A program made the translations under genes and the position numbers. Positions 1 to 7,548 of a stretch of DNA of 17,805 nt are shown here, one piece after another. Under the pieces are notes generated by a model. The model saw only the letters and a program-made list of their open reading frames with translations. It made no database searches and was not told the origin of the DNA. The number at the start of each line of letters is the position of its first letter. The stretch's first letter is position 1. Origin of the DNA: Halonatronomonas sp051745085 (GTDB lineage Bacteria > Bacillota > Halanaerobiia > Halanaerobiales > Halarsenatibacteraceae); the NCBI GenBank assembly GCA_051745085.1, contig JBNJDR010000038.1:1-17805 (forward strand), in the 5' to 3' direction.

Positions 1-1355
1 TAAAAACTATTATTACATTAGATGAACAGGAGCGGAGATTAGAAGGATATGATCTTTTGGTGGAAGAAGGCAGGGTTTCAGCTATTGCTGAAGAAATTGT
101 TCCTCTACAAAATAAAGAAGTAGAAATAATTGAGGCCGAGAACTATTTTATGTTCCCCGGCCTCGTTAATACTCATCATCATTTTTATCAAGTATTAACC
201 CGGAATATAAGGGCAGTACAGGATGTGGAGCTATTTGATTGGTTAAAGTATCTCTATCCGATTTGGGCTCATCTGACCCCCGAAGCAGTTTATTACAGTG
301 CTCTGGTAGCCTGTGGAGAACTATTAAAAACTGGTTGTACTACTGCAGTTGACCAGTATTACGTTTTTCCCAAACAGCAGGATTTAAACATCCTGGACCA
401 AGAGTTCAAAGCAGGCCAGGATATAGGTATTAGGCTGCATGCCTGTAGAGGGAGCATGTCTTTAAGCGAAAAAGATGGTGGACTTCCACCGGACCAGGTT
501 GTGCAAACTGAAGCTGAAATATTAGAGGATACTGCTCGAGTTATTGAAAAATTTCATGATCCGGAACCTTTTGCAATGCAGAGGGTTATAGTTTCTCCCT
601 GCTCTCCTTTTTCGGTGACCGAAGAACTGATGGTAAAATCCATCGAACTTGCCCGGCAATATAATGTTCTGGCTCATACTCATCTGGCTGAAACCAAAGA
701 TGAAGATGATTATACTGCGAAAAACTTTGGCCTGACCCCTTTAGAATATATGGAAAAAGTAGGCTGGGTAGGTGAAGATGTCTGGTTTGCTCATGGTGTC
801 CATCTTGATAGGGAAGAACTAAAACGGATGGCCAAGACTGGAACAGGGGTGGCGCATTGCCCTGCTTCTAACATGAAGCTTTCTTCGGGAGTGGCTTCAG
901 TTCCAGAAATGTTAGAGTTAGGGGTTCCCGTGGGACTGGCTGTAGATGGCAGCGCTAGTAACGATGGTTCTAACATGATTGCTGAAATGCGGTTGGCTTT
1001 ACTTTTACACAAGTTGGAAAATGGAATCACCTCGGTGGGCCCGGAAGACATCTTGAAGATAGCAACCCACGGGGGAAGCAAAATTTTAAAGCAGCCTGAA
1101 ATAGGTAGTCTGGAAATAGGGAAGGCGGCTGATCTATTCCTGCTGGATAGCCGCGATATAGCTTTAGCTGGTGGGTTATCAGATCCTGTATCTGCCCTGA
1201 TCAATACCGGTACCAGTCAGGAAGTTGATTTAACTATGGTCAATGGAAAAATCGTGGTTAGAGAAGGCAGGTTAACAACCATCAACGAAGAGGAAGTTGC
1301 GGCAAGAACAAATCAACTTGCTGAAGAGATGCTTGCCCAGGAGGGCTTAATATGA
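1..1355 (+). CDS. 8-oxoguanine deaminase-like amidohydrolase (5' partial)
   Basis: Metal-dependent amidohydrolase of the 8-oxoguanine deaminase / hydroxydechloroatrazine ethylaminohydrolase group, expected to deaminate an oxidised or hydroxylated purine in the cytosol (8-oxoguanine to urate in the characterised Pseudomonas PA0142 type). The frame is open from base 3, reading KTIITLDEQERRLEGYDLL before the first internal start-like TTG at 57, so the true start lies a few codons upstream of the window. Visible motifs: the NTHHH metal site (168-182), RGSMSL followed by DGGLPP, SPFSV, the THLAET histidine strand, FAHGVH, and DGSASND with the catalytic aspartate. These blocks agree with my recollection of PA0142 more closely than with guanine deaminase or chlorohydrolases, but the substrate is inference. 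The stop overlaps the ssnA start (ATGA), so translation is probably coupled. It is the first of three amidohydrolases in this window. Confidence 0.85.
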   Translation, partial: KTIITLDEQERRLEGYDLLVEEGRVSAIAEEIVPLQNKEVEIIEAENYFMFPGLVNTHHHFYQVLTRNIRAVQDVELFDWLKYLYPIWAHLTPEAVYYSALVACGELLKTGCTTAVDQYYVFPKQQDLNILDQEFKAGQDIGIRLHACRGSMSLSEKDGGLPPDQVVQTEAEILEDTARVIEKFHDPEPFAMQRVIVSPCSPFSVTEELMVKSIELARQYNVLAHTHLAETKDEDDYTAKNFGLTPLEYMEKVGWVGEDVWFAHGVHLDREELKRMAKTGTGVAHCPASNMKLSSGVASVPEMLELGVPVGLAVDGSASNDGSNMIAEMRLALLLHKLENGITSVGPEDILKIATHGGSKILKQPEIGSLEIGKAADLFLLDSRDIALAGGLSDPVSALINTGTSQEVDLTMVNGKIVVREGRLTTINEEEVAARTNQLAEEMLAQEGLI

Positions 1356-2686
1356 TATTAATTCACAATGGGATAGTATTAACCTTTAATCAGGAAGAAG
1401 ACGTGATTAAAGATGGTGCTGTTTTAATCCAGGAAGACGAAATAAAGGCTGTTGGCTATGGAGAAGAACTGCTGCAAAACTATCCTGAAGCAGAAACCAT
1501 TGATGCTGGTGGAGGTCTAATCATGCCGGGGTTGATTAATGCTCATATGCATCTCTACAGTACATTTGCCCGGGGAATGGATCTAAAAACTTCATCTCCA
1601 CCGGAAGATTTTGTAGAGATTTTAGAGAAGCTCTGGTGGAGATTGGATAGGAGTTTAACCACCAGGGATGATCTTTATTATAGTGCCATTTATGCGATTC
1701 TGGAGGGCATAGAATATGGAACTACTACGATCTTTGACCATCATGCTAGTTTTGGCTTGATCGAAGGTTCTTTGGATATACTAAAAGAGGCAGTCGAAGC
1801 TGTCGGAATCAGAGCGAGCCTCTGTTTTGAAGCGTCGGATCGAAATGGTGAGCGAGCCAGTAAGGCTAGCGTAGCAGAAAATATTAGGTTTATAAACAGC
1901 CTTACAGCTCGAGAAAGATCTTTTCTTACCGGCAAGGTCGGCCTGCATGCATCTTTTACTTTAGAAGATGAAACCCTGCAAAAAATTGGTTTTGAAGCTT
2001 CTAAATTGGGGGTTCCCTGTCATATCCATGTGGCTGAAGGGGAGGCAGATGTAGAGGACTGTAAAGAGCGAGGTTATAAGGGTGTGGTCGAACGGTTGGA
2101 TGAGTTTAATATCTGGCAGCCAGAAACTCTGGCGATTCATGGAGTTCATCTCAATAGATCTGAATTTGCTAAACTGGCAGATAAGAACGTTTATTTAATC
2201 AATAATCCTCAGTCCAATATGGGCAACGCTGTGGGAGCAGCTGATCTATTAGCCGCCCAGGAAACTGGCTTAACTATAGGTTTAGGTACTGATGGTTATA
2301 CTACTGACATGTTTGAAAGTTTAAAGGCGGCCAGTATCCTTCCCTCTCACGAAAAGAGAGATCCTCGGGTAGGGGGAGAGTTGGCCAGAAAGATGTTGTT
2401 TGAAAACAACGGCAGGATAGCTTCTAAATATTTTGCCAGGCAATTAGGCAAATTGGTTCCTGGAGCGGGAGCAGATGTGATTGTCGTAGATTATTCTGGG
2501 CCTACCCCTCTTAATTCAGATAATTACTTTTACCACCTGTTAATGGGTGTTTCTGGAGCTAGAGTGGAGACCACAATAGCTCAGGGTAAAGTGTTGATGC
2601 AGAATCGGGAGGTGAAGATTCTTGATGCAGAAAAAATCAGAGGAGAATGTAGAGAGCAGGCCGCAGACTTCTGGAAAAGATTCTAA
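1352..2686 (+). CDS. ssnA: Selenium-metabolism amidohydrolase SsnA
   Basis: SsnA is a cytosolic amidohydrolase-fold protein found with selenium-dependent molybdenum hydroxylases; its exact reaction is unsettled, and deamination of a purine-type compound is the usual assumption. Seen in the 444-residue protein: NAHMH metal site (residues 63-67), the family block LWWRLDR (94-100), DHHAS (129-133), HIH (224-226), His263, and GLGTDGYTTDMFE with the metal aspartate near 314. Length and order of blocks match E. coli SsnA (about 442 residues). The ATG overlaps the previous stop by 4 bases and has AGGAGGG at 1339-1345. The end overlaps the next gene if that starts at 2625. Neighbouring hydroxylase subunits and the distal yqeB/yqeC support the SsnA assignment over a generic chlorohydrolase. 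Confidence 0.93.
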   Translation: MILIHNGIVLTFNQEEDVIKDGAVLIQEDEIKAVGYGEELLQNYPEAETIDAGGGLIMPGLINAHMHLYSTFARGMDLKTSSPPEDFVEILEKLWWRLDRSLTTRDDLYYSAIYAILEGIEYGTTTIFDHHASFGLIEGSLDILKEAVEAVGIRASLCFEASDRNGERASKASVAENIRFINSLTARERSFLTGKVGLHASFTLEDETLQKIGFEASKLGVPCHIHVAEGEADVEDCKERGYKGVVERLDEFNIWQPETLAIHGVHLNRSEFAKLADKNVYLINNPQSNMGNAVGAADLLAAQETGLTIGLGTDGYTTDMFESLKAASILPSHEKRDPRVGGELARKMLFENNGRIASKYFARQLGKLVPGAGADVIVVDYSGPTPLNSDNYFYHLLMGVSGARVETTIAQGKVLMQNREVKILDAEKIRGECREQAADFWKRF

Positions 2687-3557
2687 AGGAGTACCTCGGG
2701 GTAGTTCTGAATTTTTAGCCCCCGATAATCTTCATCAGGCTTTAGATTATAGAAATAGATATGGGTTTGCAGCCACTGTAATTGCTGGGGGAACAGATAT
2801 AATGGTTGATTATTTTGAGCGGTTATATGAGGTGAACAGCTGGCTGGACTTGAATAAGATCGAAGAACTAAAAAAGGTAGAGATTGCTGAAACTGAGGTT
2901 AGGATAGGGGCAATGGTCACTCATTACACCCTTTCCAGACAGAGTAAGCTTAAAGAGATTTTACCTTTGTTGACCGGAGCTGCTGCTGAAGTCGGGGCCT
3001 GGCAGATACAGAGTCGAGGAACTATCGGCGGGAATATAGTTACCTCTTCTCCAGCGGGGGATACATTGGCTCCTCTTCTGGCTTATCAAGCTGAGCTGGT
3101 TTTGAGTTCAGTAGAGGGTAAACGAAGAGTAAAAATTCAAGATTTTTTTACAGGACCGAAAGAAAATATTATGACTGCTAACGAACTTTTAACAGAAATA
3201 ATTATACCTCGTCCTGCAGCAAATACTTTGAGTCGCTGGAGAAAAGTGGGCAAACGCAAGGCTTTAATTATTTCTAGCTTAACGATGGCAATCATAATTG
3301 AACTTGATGATGACGGACTTATTAATAAAGCTAGAGCTTGTTATGGTGCTGTTGCTCCCACCCCGATTGAGGTTGAAGGCGTAGGAGATTACCTCAAAGG
3401 TCAGAATCTTGCTGAGGTAGATGCCAAAAAATGTGGTGAAATAGCAGCTGCTGGGATTTCACCTATCGATGATATCCGTGGAACAGAGGAATATCGCCGC
3501 CAGGTGACTCATGATATAACTGTGGCTGCAATCGAAGATATGGCAGCAGAGATATAG
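2625..3557 (+). CDS. xdhB: Molybdenum hydroxylase FAD-binding subunit (XdhB/NdhF type)
   Basis: FAD-binding (CO dehydrogenase medium-subunit type) subunit of a xanthine-dehydrogenase-family enzyme; it passes electrons from the iron-sulfur subunit to NAD or another acceptor. Family motifs: IAGGTD near residues 53-58 and GTIGGNI near 132-138, the two FAD-contact loops, followed by the C-terminal CO_deh_flav_C-like region with DIRGTEEYRR. There is no extra 4Fe-4S insertion of the 4-hydroxybenzoyl-CoA reductase kind. The start is uncertain. ATG 2625 has GGGAGGTGA at 2607-2615, but it adds about 28 residues before the usual beginning (SEFLAPDNL) and overlaps ssnA by 62 bases. A second SD-like AAGGAG at 2686-2691 lies where a standard start would be expected, yet no ATG, GTG or TTG follows it in frame. 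E. coli YgfM-type homologues lack the extension. Confidence 0.9.
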   Translation: MQKKSEENVESRPQTSGKDSKGVPRGSSEFLAPDNLHQALDYRNRYGFAATVIAGGTDIMVDYFERLYEVNSWLDLNKIEELKKVEIAETEVRIGAMVTHYTLSRQSKLKEILPLLTGAAAEVGAWQIQSRGTIGGNIVTSSPAGDTLAPLLAYQAELVLSSVEGKRRVKIQDFFTGPKENIMTANELLTEIIIPRPAANTLSRWRKVGKRKALIISSLTMAIIIELDDDGLINKARACYGAVAPTPIEVEGVGDYLKGQNLAEVDAKKCGEIAAAGISPIDDIRGTEEYRRQVTHDITVAAIEDMAAEI

Positions 3558-3569
3558 GAGGTGTCAGTG

Positions 3570-4046
3570 ATGGAAATAACTTTTATGATAAACGGTGAAG
3601 AAAGAACGGAACAAGTAAAACCTAACCAACGCCTCCTTGATCTGATCAGGAAGGATCTGGGCCTGGTTGGAGCCAAAGAAGGCTGTGGAAAGGGTGAATG
3701 TGGGGCTTGCACAGTCCTATTAAATCAAAATCCAGTAGCTTCCTGCCTGGTTTTGGCTGCTCAAGTAGATGGAGCAGAGATATTAACAGTTGAAGGACTG
3801 GGTAGTAGTACGGAACTTCACCCTCTTCAGGAGGCCTTTCTGGAAGCTGGAGCAGTTCAGTGTGGTTTTTGCATACCAGGGACGATCATGACCGCTTATA
3901 GTTTATTACAGGAAAATCCTGATCCAACTCGGCAGGATATCAGACAGGCCATAGCTGGGAATATTTGTCGCTGCACAGGTTATCAGAAGATAGTTGACGC
4001 TGTGGAGTTAGCAGCTAAAAAAATGGCTGCTGGAGGTGAAGGTTGA
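3570..4046 (+). CDS. xdhC: Molybdenum hydroxylase [2Fe-2S] subunit (XdhC/NdhS type)
   Basis: Small electron-transfer subunit carrying two [2Fe-2S] clusters, linking the molybdopterin site to FAD. The 158-residue length is typical. The N-terminal plant-ferredoxin-like cluster uses Cys39, Cys44, Cys47 and Cys59 (CGKGECGAC plus a distal Cys). The C-terminal helical domain uses Cys98, Cys101 (CGFC) and Cys133, Cys135 (CRC). ATG 3570 is chosen over an in-frame GTG at 3561 because the ribosome site AGGAGGTG (3556-3563) overlaps that GTG and sits 6 bases before the ATG. It follows the FAD gene by 12 bases and its TGA overlaps the next ATG by one base. All eight cluster cysteines are present, so the subunit looks functional. 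Confidence 0.95.
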   Translation: MEITFMINGEERTEQVKPNQRLLDLIRKDLGLVGAKEGCGKGECGACTVLLNQNPVASCLVLAAQVDGAEILTVEGLGSSTELHPLQEAFLEAGAVQCGFCIPGTIMTAYSLLQENPDPTRQDIRQAIAGNICRCTGYQKIVDAVELAAKKMAAGGEG

Positions 4047-5374
4047 TGAGTAAAAAATATGTTGGTCAAGGAGTAAAAAAAGTCGATGCTCAAGCTAAAG
4101 TAACAGGCGAAGCTAGATATACTGAAGATATTATTGATAAATATGATGACCTTCTTCATTTGAGAGTACTAAGAGCCCCCCATCCCCATGCGTATTTAAA
4201 ATCTTTGGACACAACAAAAGCTGAGGAGGTTCCAGGAGTAGTTGGAATATATACAGCTGCAGATTTTCCTGAGCTTAGTAACTTCGGTTTGATTATTAAA
4301 GACCAGCCTGTCTTAATTGGAATAGGGGAGAAGATGCGTTATTTAGGCGATGCTCTAGCGCTGGTTGTAGCTGAAACCGATGAAGCAGTTTTAATAGCCA
4401 GGGATAAGATAGAAGTAGAGATAGAAGAATTGGAAGTTATATCTGATCCCCGTCAGGCGATGAAACCTAATTCTCTTCGGGTCCATGAAAATCATCTTAT
4501 GAACGTTACTCATTATATAGATCCAGAAATGGAAAGCAGCAATATTTTATGTGATCATTATATAGAAAAAGGAGATGTAAATAAAGGTTTCGCAGAAGCT
4601 GATATTATAGTGGAGAATGAATTTACCACTCAATTTTTAGATCAACTCCCTCTCCAGGTAGAAAAAGGTGTGGCAGAATATGACCAGGAGACTGAAGTTA
4701 TTACCATCTGGGCAGCCAGCCAGTGGCTTCATGATACTCAGGCTGATATGGCTCAAGCTTTAGGCGTGAGTAAAGACAAAATCAGGATTAAGCAGCCGGT
4801 TATAGGAGGAGCCTTTGGAAAAAAGGAAGATATATCTGTTCATCTCCATCTTGCTCTGGCTGCTAGAGAAACAGGTCGTCCGGTAGCTTTGATCTATAAT
4901 CGGGAAGAATCGATGATAACCCAGTCCAAACGTCATCCGATGATCATTAGACATAAAACGGGGGTAACTAATGAAGGCAAGCTCACTGCCTGGCAGACAA
5001 CTTTGATCGGAGATACCGGTGCCTATGCTTCCAGTGGGGTAGCTGTGGTTCATAAAGGTCTGTATCATTGTACCGGCCCATATGAGGTGGATAATGTCAG
5101 AGGAGTAAGTTATACCGTATACACCAATAATACCTATTGTGGAGCTATGCGAGGTTTTGGGGCGACTCAAATGGGATTTGCTTATGATTCTCAGATGGAT
5201 ATCATAGCCAACAAACTGGATATGGATCCTGCAGAGTTTAGGTTTATGAATGCCTATCGACCAGGATCTACTACCCCGAATTCTCAGCAATTGAATAAAA
5301 GTGTAAATGTCAGAGAAACGATAGAAAAAGCAGTTGAAATTTCTGGCTGGAAGGAGGACGACAGCCATGCTTAA
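4046..5374 (+). CDS. Molybdenum hydroxylase molybdopterin subunit, N-terminal half (NdhL-like)
   Basis: First of two genes that together make the molybdopterin-binding subunit of a xanthine-dehydrogenase-family enzyme. The 442 residues hold the 'a/b hammerhead' domain (about 15-135) and the first MoCo-binding domain (from about 150). Active-site elements: Gln near 226 in AASQ, matching the glutamine beside Mo in bovine XDH; GGAFGKKE (about 254-261), whose final Glu aligns with bovine Glu802; and MRGFG (Arg about 369), aligning with Arg880. The protein stops after EISGWKEDDSHA, exactly where one-piece relatives continue into the second MoCo domain. ATG 4046 has GGAGGTGA at 4032-4039. The sizes of the two halves (442 + 328) resemble NdhL/NdhM of nicotinate dehydrogenase from Eubacterium barkeri; the purine-type neighbours suggest a purine substrate instead. 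Confidence 0.9.
   Translation: MSKKYVGQGVKKVDAQAKVTGEARYTEDIIDKYDDLLHLRVLRAPHPHAYLKSLDTTKAEEVPGVVGIYTAADFPELSNFGLIIKDQPVLIGIGEKMRYLGDALALVVAETDEAVLIARDKIEVEIEELEVISDPRQAMKPNSLRVHENHLMNVTHYIDPEMESSNILCDHYIEKGDVNKGFAEADIIVENEFTTQFLDQLPLQVEKGVAEYDQETEVITIWAASQWLHDTQADMAQALGVSKDKIRIKQPVIGGAFGKKEDISVHLHLALAARETGRPVALIYNREESMITQSKRHPMIIRHKTGVTNEGKLTAWQTTLIGDTGAYASSGVAVVHKGLYHCTGPYEVDNVRGVSYTVYTNNTYCGAMRGFGATQMGFAYDSQMDIIANKLDMDPAEFRFMNAYRPGSTTPNSQQLNKSVNVRETIEKAVEISGWKEDDSHA
5351..5358 (+). promoter_or_regulatory. Ribosome binding site for the second molybdopterin-subunit gene
   Basis: AAGGAGGA lies inside the 3' end of the upstream half-gene, 8 bases before ATG 5367. Its strength and spacing show that the second half can be translated from its own start, which supports a genuine two-gene arrangement rather than a sequencing frameshift. 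The same bases also encode the Lys-Glu-Asp of GWKEDD, so they could partly be an accident of coding. Confidence 0.7.
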
Positions 5375-6353
5375 ACGAGGCAAAGGGATGGCCACCATCA
5401 TGTTTGGTTTTGGTTATGGAGAAGGCTTTCCCGATCATTCTATAGCAGAGATAACATTAAATGAAGATAAGATTTTAGTTAGAACCGCTGCAGCTGATGT
5501 GGGCCAGGGGATCCAGACCGTAGTTACACAGATTGCTGCTGAGGTCTTGAAAGTAAGGCCAGAGCAGATTGAGATCGTTCCGGGAGATACCCATATTACT
5601 CAGAATTCAGGTTCGACCTCTGCCACGAGACAGACTTTTTTTACTGGCAGTGCAGTAAAAAAAGCAGCGGAGGATTTTCTTGGGAATCTTTATCACTATG
5701 CCAGTCAGATTTTCACTACCAACCATCCCGAAATGGGAGTTAAAGATGGGAAAGTATTCCCCCATGAAGCCCCAGAAGAAGAGATGACCTTTTGGGAACT
5801 GGCCGATAAATTAGAGCAAGAAGGGATAGAATTAAAAGGTCGAGGTACATTTTTCCCTAAAACCTATAAGCCTGATCGAATAACAGGTGAATCAGAAAAA
5901 GTTTACGTTGCCTACACATTTTTAACTCAGGTGATTGAACTTACCGTGGATACAGCAACCGGGGAGGTTAGTGTAGATAAGGTGCATAGCGCTCTGGATG
6001 TAGGTAAAGCAATAAATCCTCAGGGCGTAGAAGGTCAGATAGAAGGCGGTACGGTTCAGGGGATCGGGATGGCCTTGATGGAAGAACAGGTCATCGAAAA
6101 TGGATTTACCCTTAATGCCGACATGAGTAGATATTTAGTTCCAACGTCTTTAGATAGCCCAGAATTTAATTCTATATTAATAGAACGAGAAGATACAGAG
6201 GGACCTTATGGGGCTAAAGGCATTGGAGAACCGGTTACCATTGCTGCGGCACCTGCAGTGGCTAATGCAATTTTTGATGCTGTTGGAGTTAGAATTTGTG
6301 ATCTCCCTATTACACCAGAAAAGATAAAAGAAGCCTTAAGAAAAGAAGATTAA
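5367..6353 (+). CDS. Molybdenum hydroxylase molybdopterin subunit, C-terminal half (NdhM-like)
   Basis: Second MoCo-binding domain of the xanthine-dehydrogenase-family large subunit, as a separate 328-residue protein. It begins MLKRGKGMATIMFG, the point where this domain starts within one-piece homologues. Visible: AADVGQG (about 42-48), the MGQG-type loop that contacts molybdopterin; SGSTSATRQ; the DVGKAINPQ block; and GPYGAKGIGEP near the C-terminus, whose Glu (about 288) aligns with the catalytic base of XDH (bovine Glu1261). All expected catalytic elements are therefore present across the two proteins. The start overlaps the upstream stop by 8 bases (ATGCTTAA) in a different frame and has AAGGAGGA 8 bases upstream. 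An in-frame TTG-containing extension to 5334 has no ribosome site. With the other subunits this would give an L-M-F-S quaternary plan. Confidence 0.9.
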   Translation: MLKRGKGMATIMFGFGYGEGFPDHSIAEITLNEDKILVRTAAADVGQGIQTVVTQIAAEVLKVRPEQIEIVPGDTHITQNSGSTSATRQTFFTGSAVKKAAEDFLGNLYHYASQIFTTNHPEMGVKDGKVFPHEAPEEEMTFWELADKLEQEGIELKGRGTFFPKTYKPDRITGESEKVYVAYTFLTQVIELTVDTATGEVSVDKVHSALDVGKAINPQGVEGQIEGGTVQGIGMALMEEQVIENGFTLNADMSRYLVPTSLDSPEFNSILIEREDTEGPYGAKGIGEPVTIAAAPAVANAIFDAVGVRICDLPITPEKIKEALRKED

Positions 6354-6392
6354 CAATTAAACTTTGCAGGATATTTTAAAAGATTAGCTAAT

Positions 6393-6422
6393 TATACATT
6401 AGACTTTTAATGAGGATATAAT
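6393..6422 (+). promoter_or_regulatory. Possible sigma-A promoter for the PreA-like/ade genes
   Basis: In the 95-base gap after the hydroxylase genes there is a perfect TATAAT (6417-6422), with TATACA (6393-6398, four matches to TTGACA) 18 bases upstream. A start near 6429 would give a leader of about 20 bases carrying AAGGAG (6433-6438). No convincing terminator is seen before it, so read-through from the hydroxylase operon is also possible. Confidence 0.35.
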
Positions 6423-6448
6423 CAGAAAGATTAAGGAGTGGATAATAA

Positions 6449-7546
6449 ATGATCGATCTTAGTATAGAATTATTTGGTAAGAAATACAAAAATCCAGTTA
6501 TGCCAGCAGCAGGGCCACCGATCAAAGATGCGAAGCTAGCTCATAGAGCGGCAGAAGGGGGAGCAGGAGCGATAGTAACTAAAACAATTTCAGTTAAAGC
6601 AGCTCAAGTTCCTCGCCCGAATATGGCAGAAATCAGGGGCGGCTTTATGAACACAGAACTCTGGTCGGAGATGGGACCTGAGCAGTGGATAAATCATGAA
6701 TATCCTGAAATAGTAAAAACAGGTTTGCCTGTTATTATTGGCTTAGGCTATACTGCAGAAGAGATCAAGGAACTGGCAGAAAAGGTAGAACCTTTTGCAG
6801 ATGCTCTGGAGCTGTCCACCCATTATTTGGGTGACGACCCCACCCCTGTGGTAGAAAGTATTAAAGCGGCAAAAGAGGCAGCAGATGTTCCGGTTATGGT
6901 TAAACTCAGCCCTCAGATTGATATCCCCATGTTTGCTAAAGCTGCTGAAGAGGCGGGAGCTGACGGTTTAGTTCTCATTAATTCATTTGGACCTACTCTG
7001 GATTTTGATGTTGAAGATGGAAGGCCTTTGATGGGCAGTGCTAATGGCTTTGGTTGGCTGTCGGGACCAGCAATATTTCCGCTGGCATTGAGGGCAGTAT
7101 ATCAAGCGGTTACCAGTGTTGATATTCCAGTAATCGGTGTAGGTGGAATCAGTCGGGGTATCGATGCAATTAAGATGATTATGATTGGCGCTCAAGCGGT
7201 TCAAATGTGTACAGCTCCGATTATAAAAGGGCCTGGTGTTTATGGTAAAGTAGTCAAAGAAATGGAAGAATTTATGGCTGAGCATGGTTATTCCTCTCTG
7301 GATGAAATTAGAGGCATGGCAGTTGAATCTATGTATGCTGAAGATAAATTTACAACGATTAAACCAGAAGTTAATGAAGAAAACTGTACTACCTGCATGC
7401 TCTGCGTTCACAGTTGTGTATATGATGCCATTAGCTTAGATGAATCAGAAGACTTTATAGTTATTGACCCAGAAAAATGTGTTGGCTGCGGTCTCTGTGT
7501 AACTCGCTGCAATTTTGATGCCTTACATCTTCCAGCTCAGGAATAG
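6449..7546 (+). CDS. PreA/dihydroorotate-dehydrogenase-like flavoprotein with two 4Fe-4S clusters
   Basis: 365-residue oxidoreductase with the domain order of bacterial dihydropyrimidine dehydrogenase PreA: an FMN-binding TIM barrel (about 1-300) followed by a bacterial ferredoxin domain. FMN-type features: NPVMPAAGP near the N-terminus, TKT (44-46), VKLSP (151-155) and the phosphate loop GVGGISRG (230-237). Clusters: Cys313, 316, 319, 323 and Cys344, 347, 350, 354, both CxxCxxCxxxC. The catalytic-loop region that normally reads N-x-S-C-P is LELSTHYLG here, so the usual active-site Cys/Ser is absent. No PreT-like partner is in the window. The gene sits 2 bases before the adenine deaminase frame and after the hydroxylase, so a redox role in purine or pyrimidine catabolism, perhaps linking ferredoxin, is inferred. 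ATG 6449 has AAGGAG at 6433-6438. Its true substrate is unknown. Confidence 0.8.
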   Translation: MIDLSIELFGKKYKNPVMPAAGPPIKDAKLAHRAAEGGAGAIVTKTISVKAAQVPRPNMAEIRGGFMNTELWSEMGPEQWINHEYPEIVKTGLPVIIGLGYTAEEIKELAEKVEPFADALELSTHYLGDDPTPVVESIKAAKEAADVPVMVKLSPQIDIPMFAKAAEEAGADGLVLINSFGPTLDFDVEDGRPLMGSANGFGWLSGPAIFPLALRAVYQAVTSVDIPVIGVGGISRGIDAIKMIMIGAQAVQMCTAPIIKGPGVYGKVVKEMEEFMAEHGYSSLDEIRGMAVESMYAEDKFTTIKPEVNEENCTTCMLCVHSCVYDAISLDESEDFIVIDPEKCVGCGLCVTRCNFDALHLPAQE

Positions 7547-7548
7547 GG

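Noticed and set aside
5340..5400. Frameshift pseudogene of the molybdopterin subunit
   Set aside because: The second gene has its own ATG and a strong ribosome site, all active-site residues survive in both halves, and a natural split at this point is known in nicotinate dehydrogenase. Kept as a check in the findings, not as the call.
4760..5401. Long antisense open frame (about 213 codons) opposite the molybdopterin-subunit genes
   Set aside because: It lies entirely opposite clearly conserved coding sequence, has no family-like motifs and crosses the two-gene junction; an antisense shadow.
4046..6353. Selenocysteine in the hydroxylase
   Set aside because: No in-frame TGA occurs within the conserved catalytic regions; selenium in this enzyme group is a labile cofactor, in line with YqeB/YqeC.
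6354..6448. Intrinsic terminator after the hydroxylase genes
   Set aside because: Only short A/T-rich dyads such as CATTA...TAATG and ATTAGCTAAT are present; no GC stem followed by T residues.
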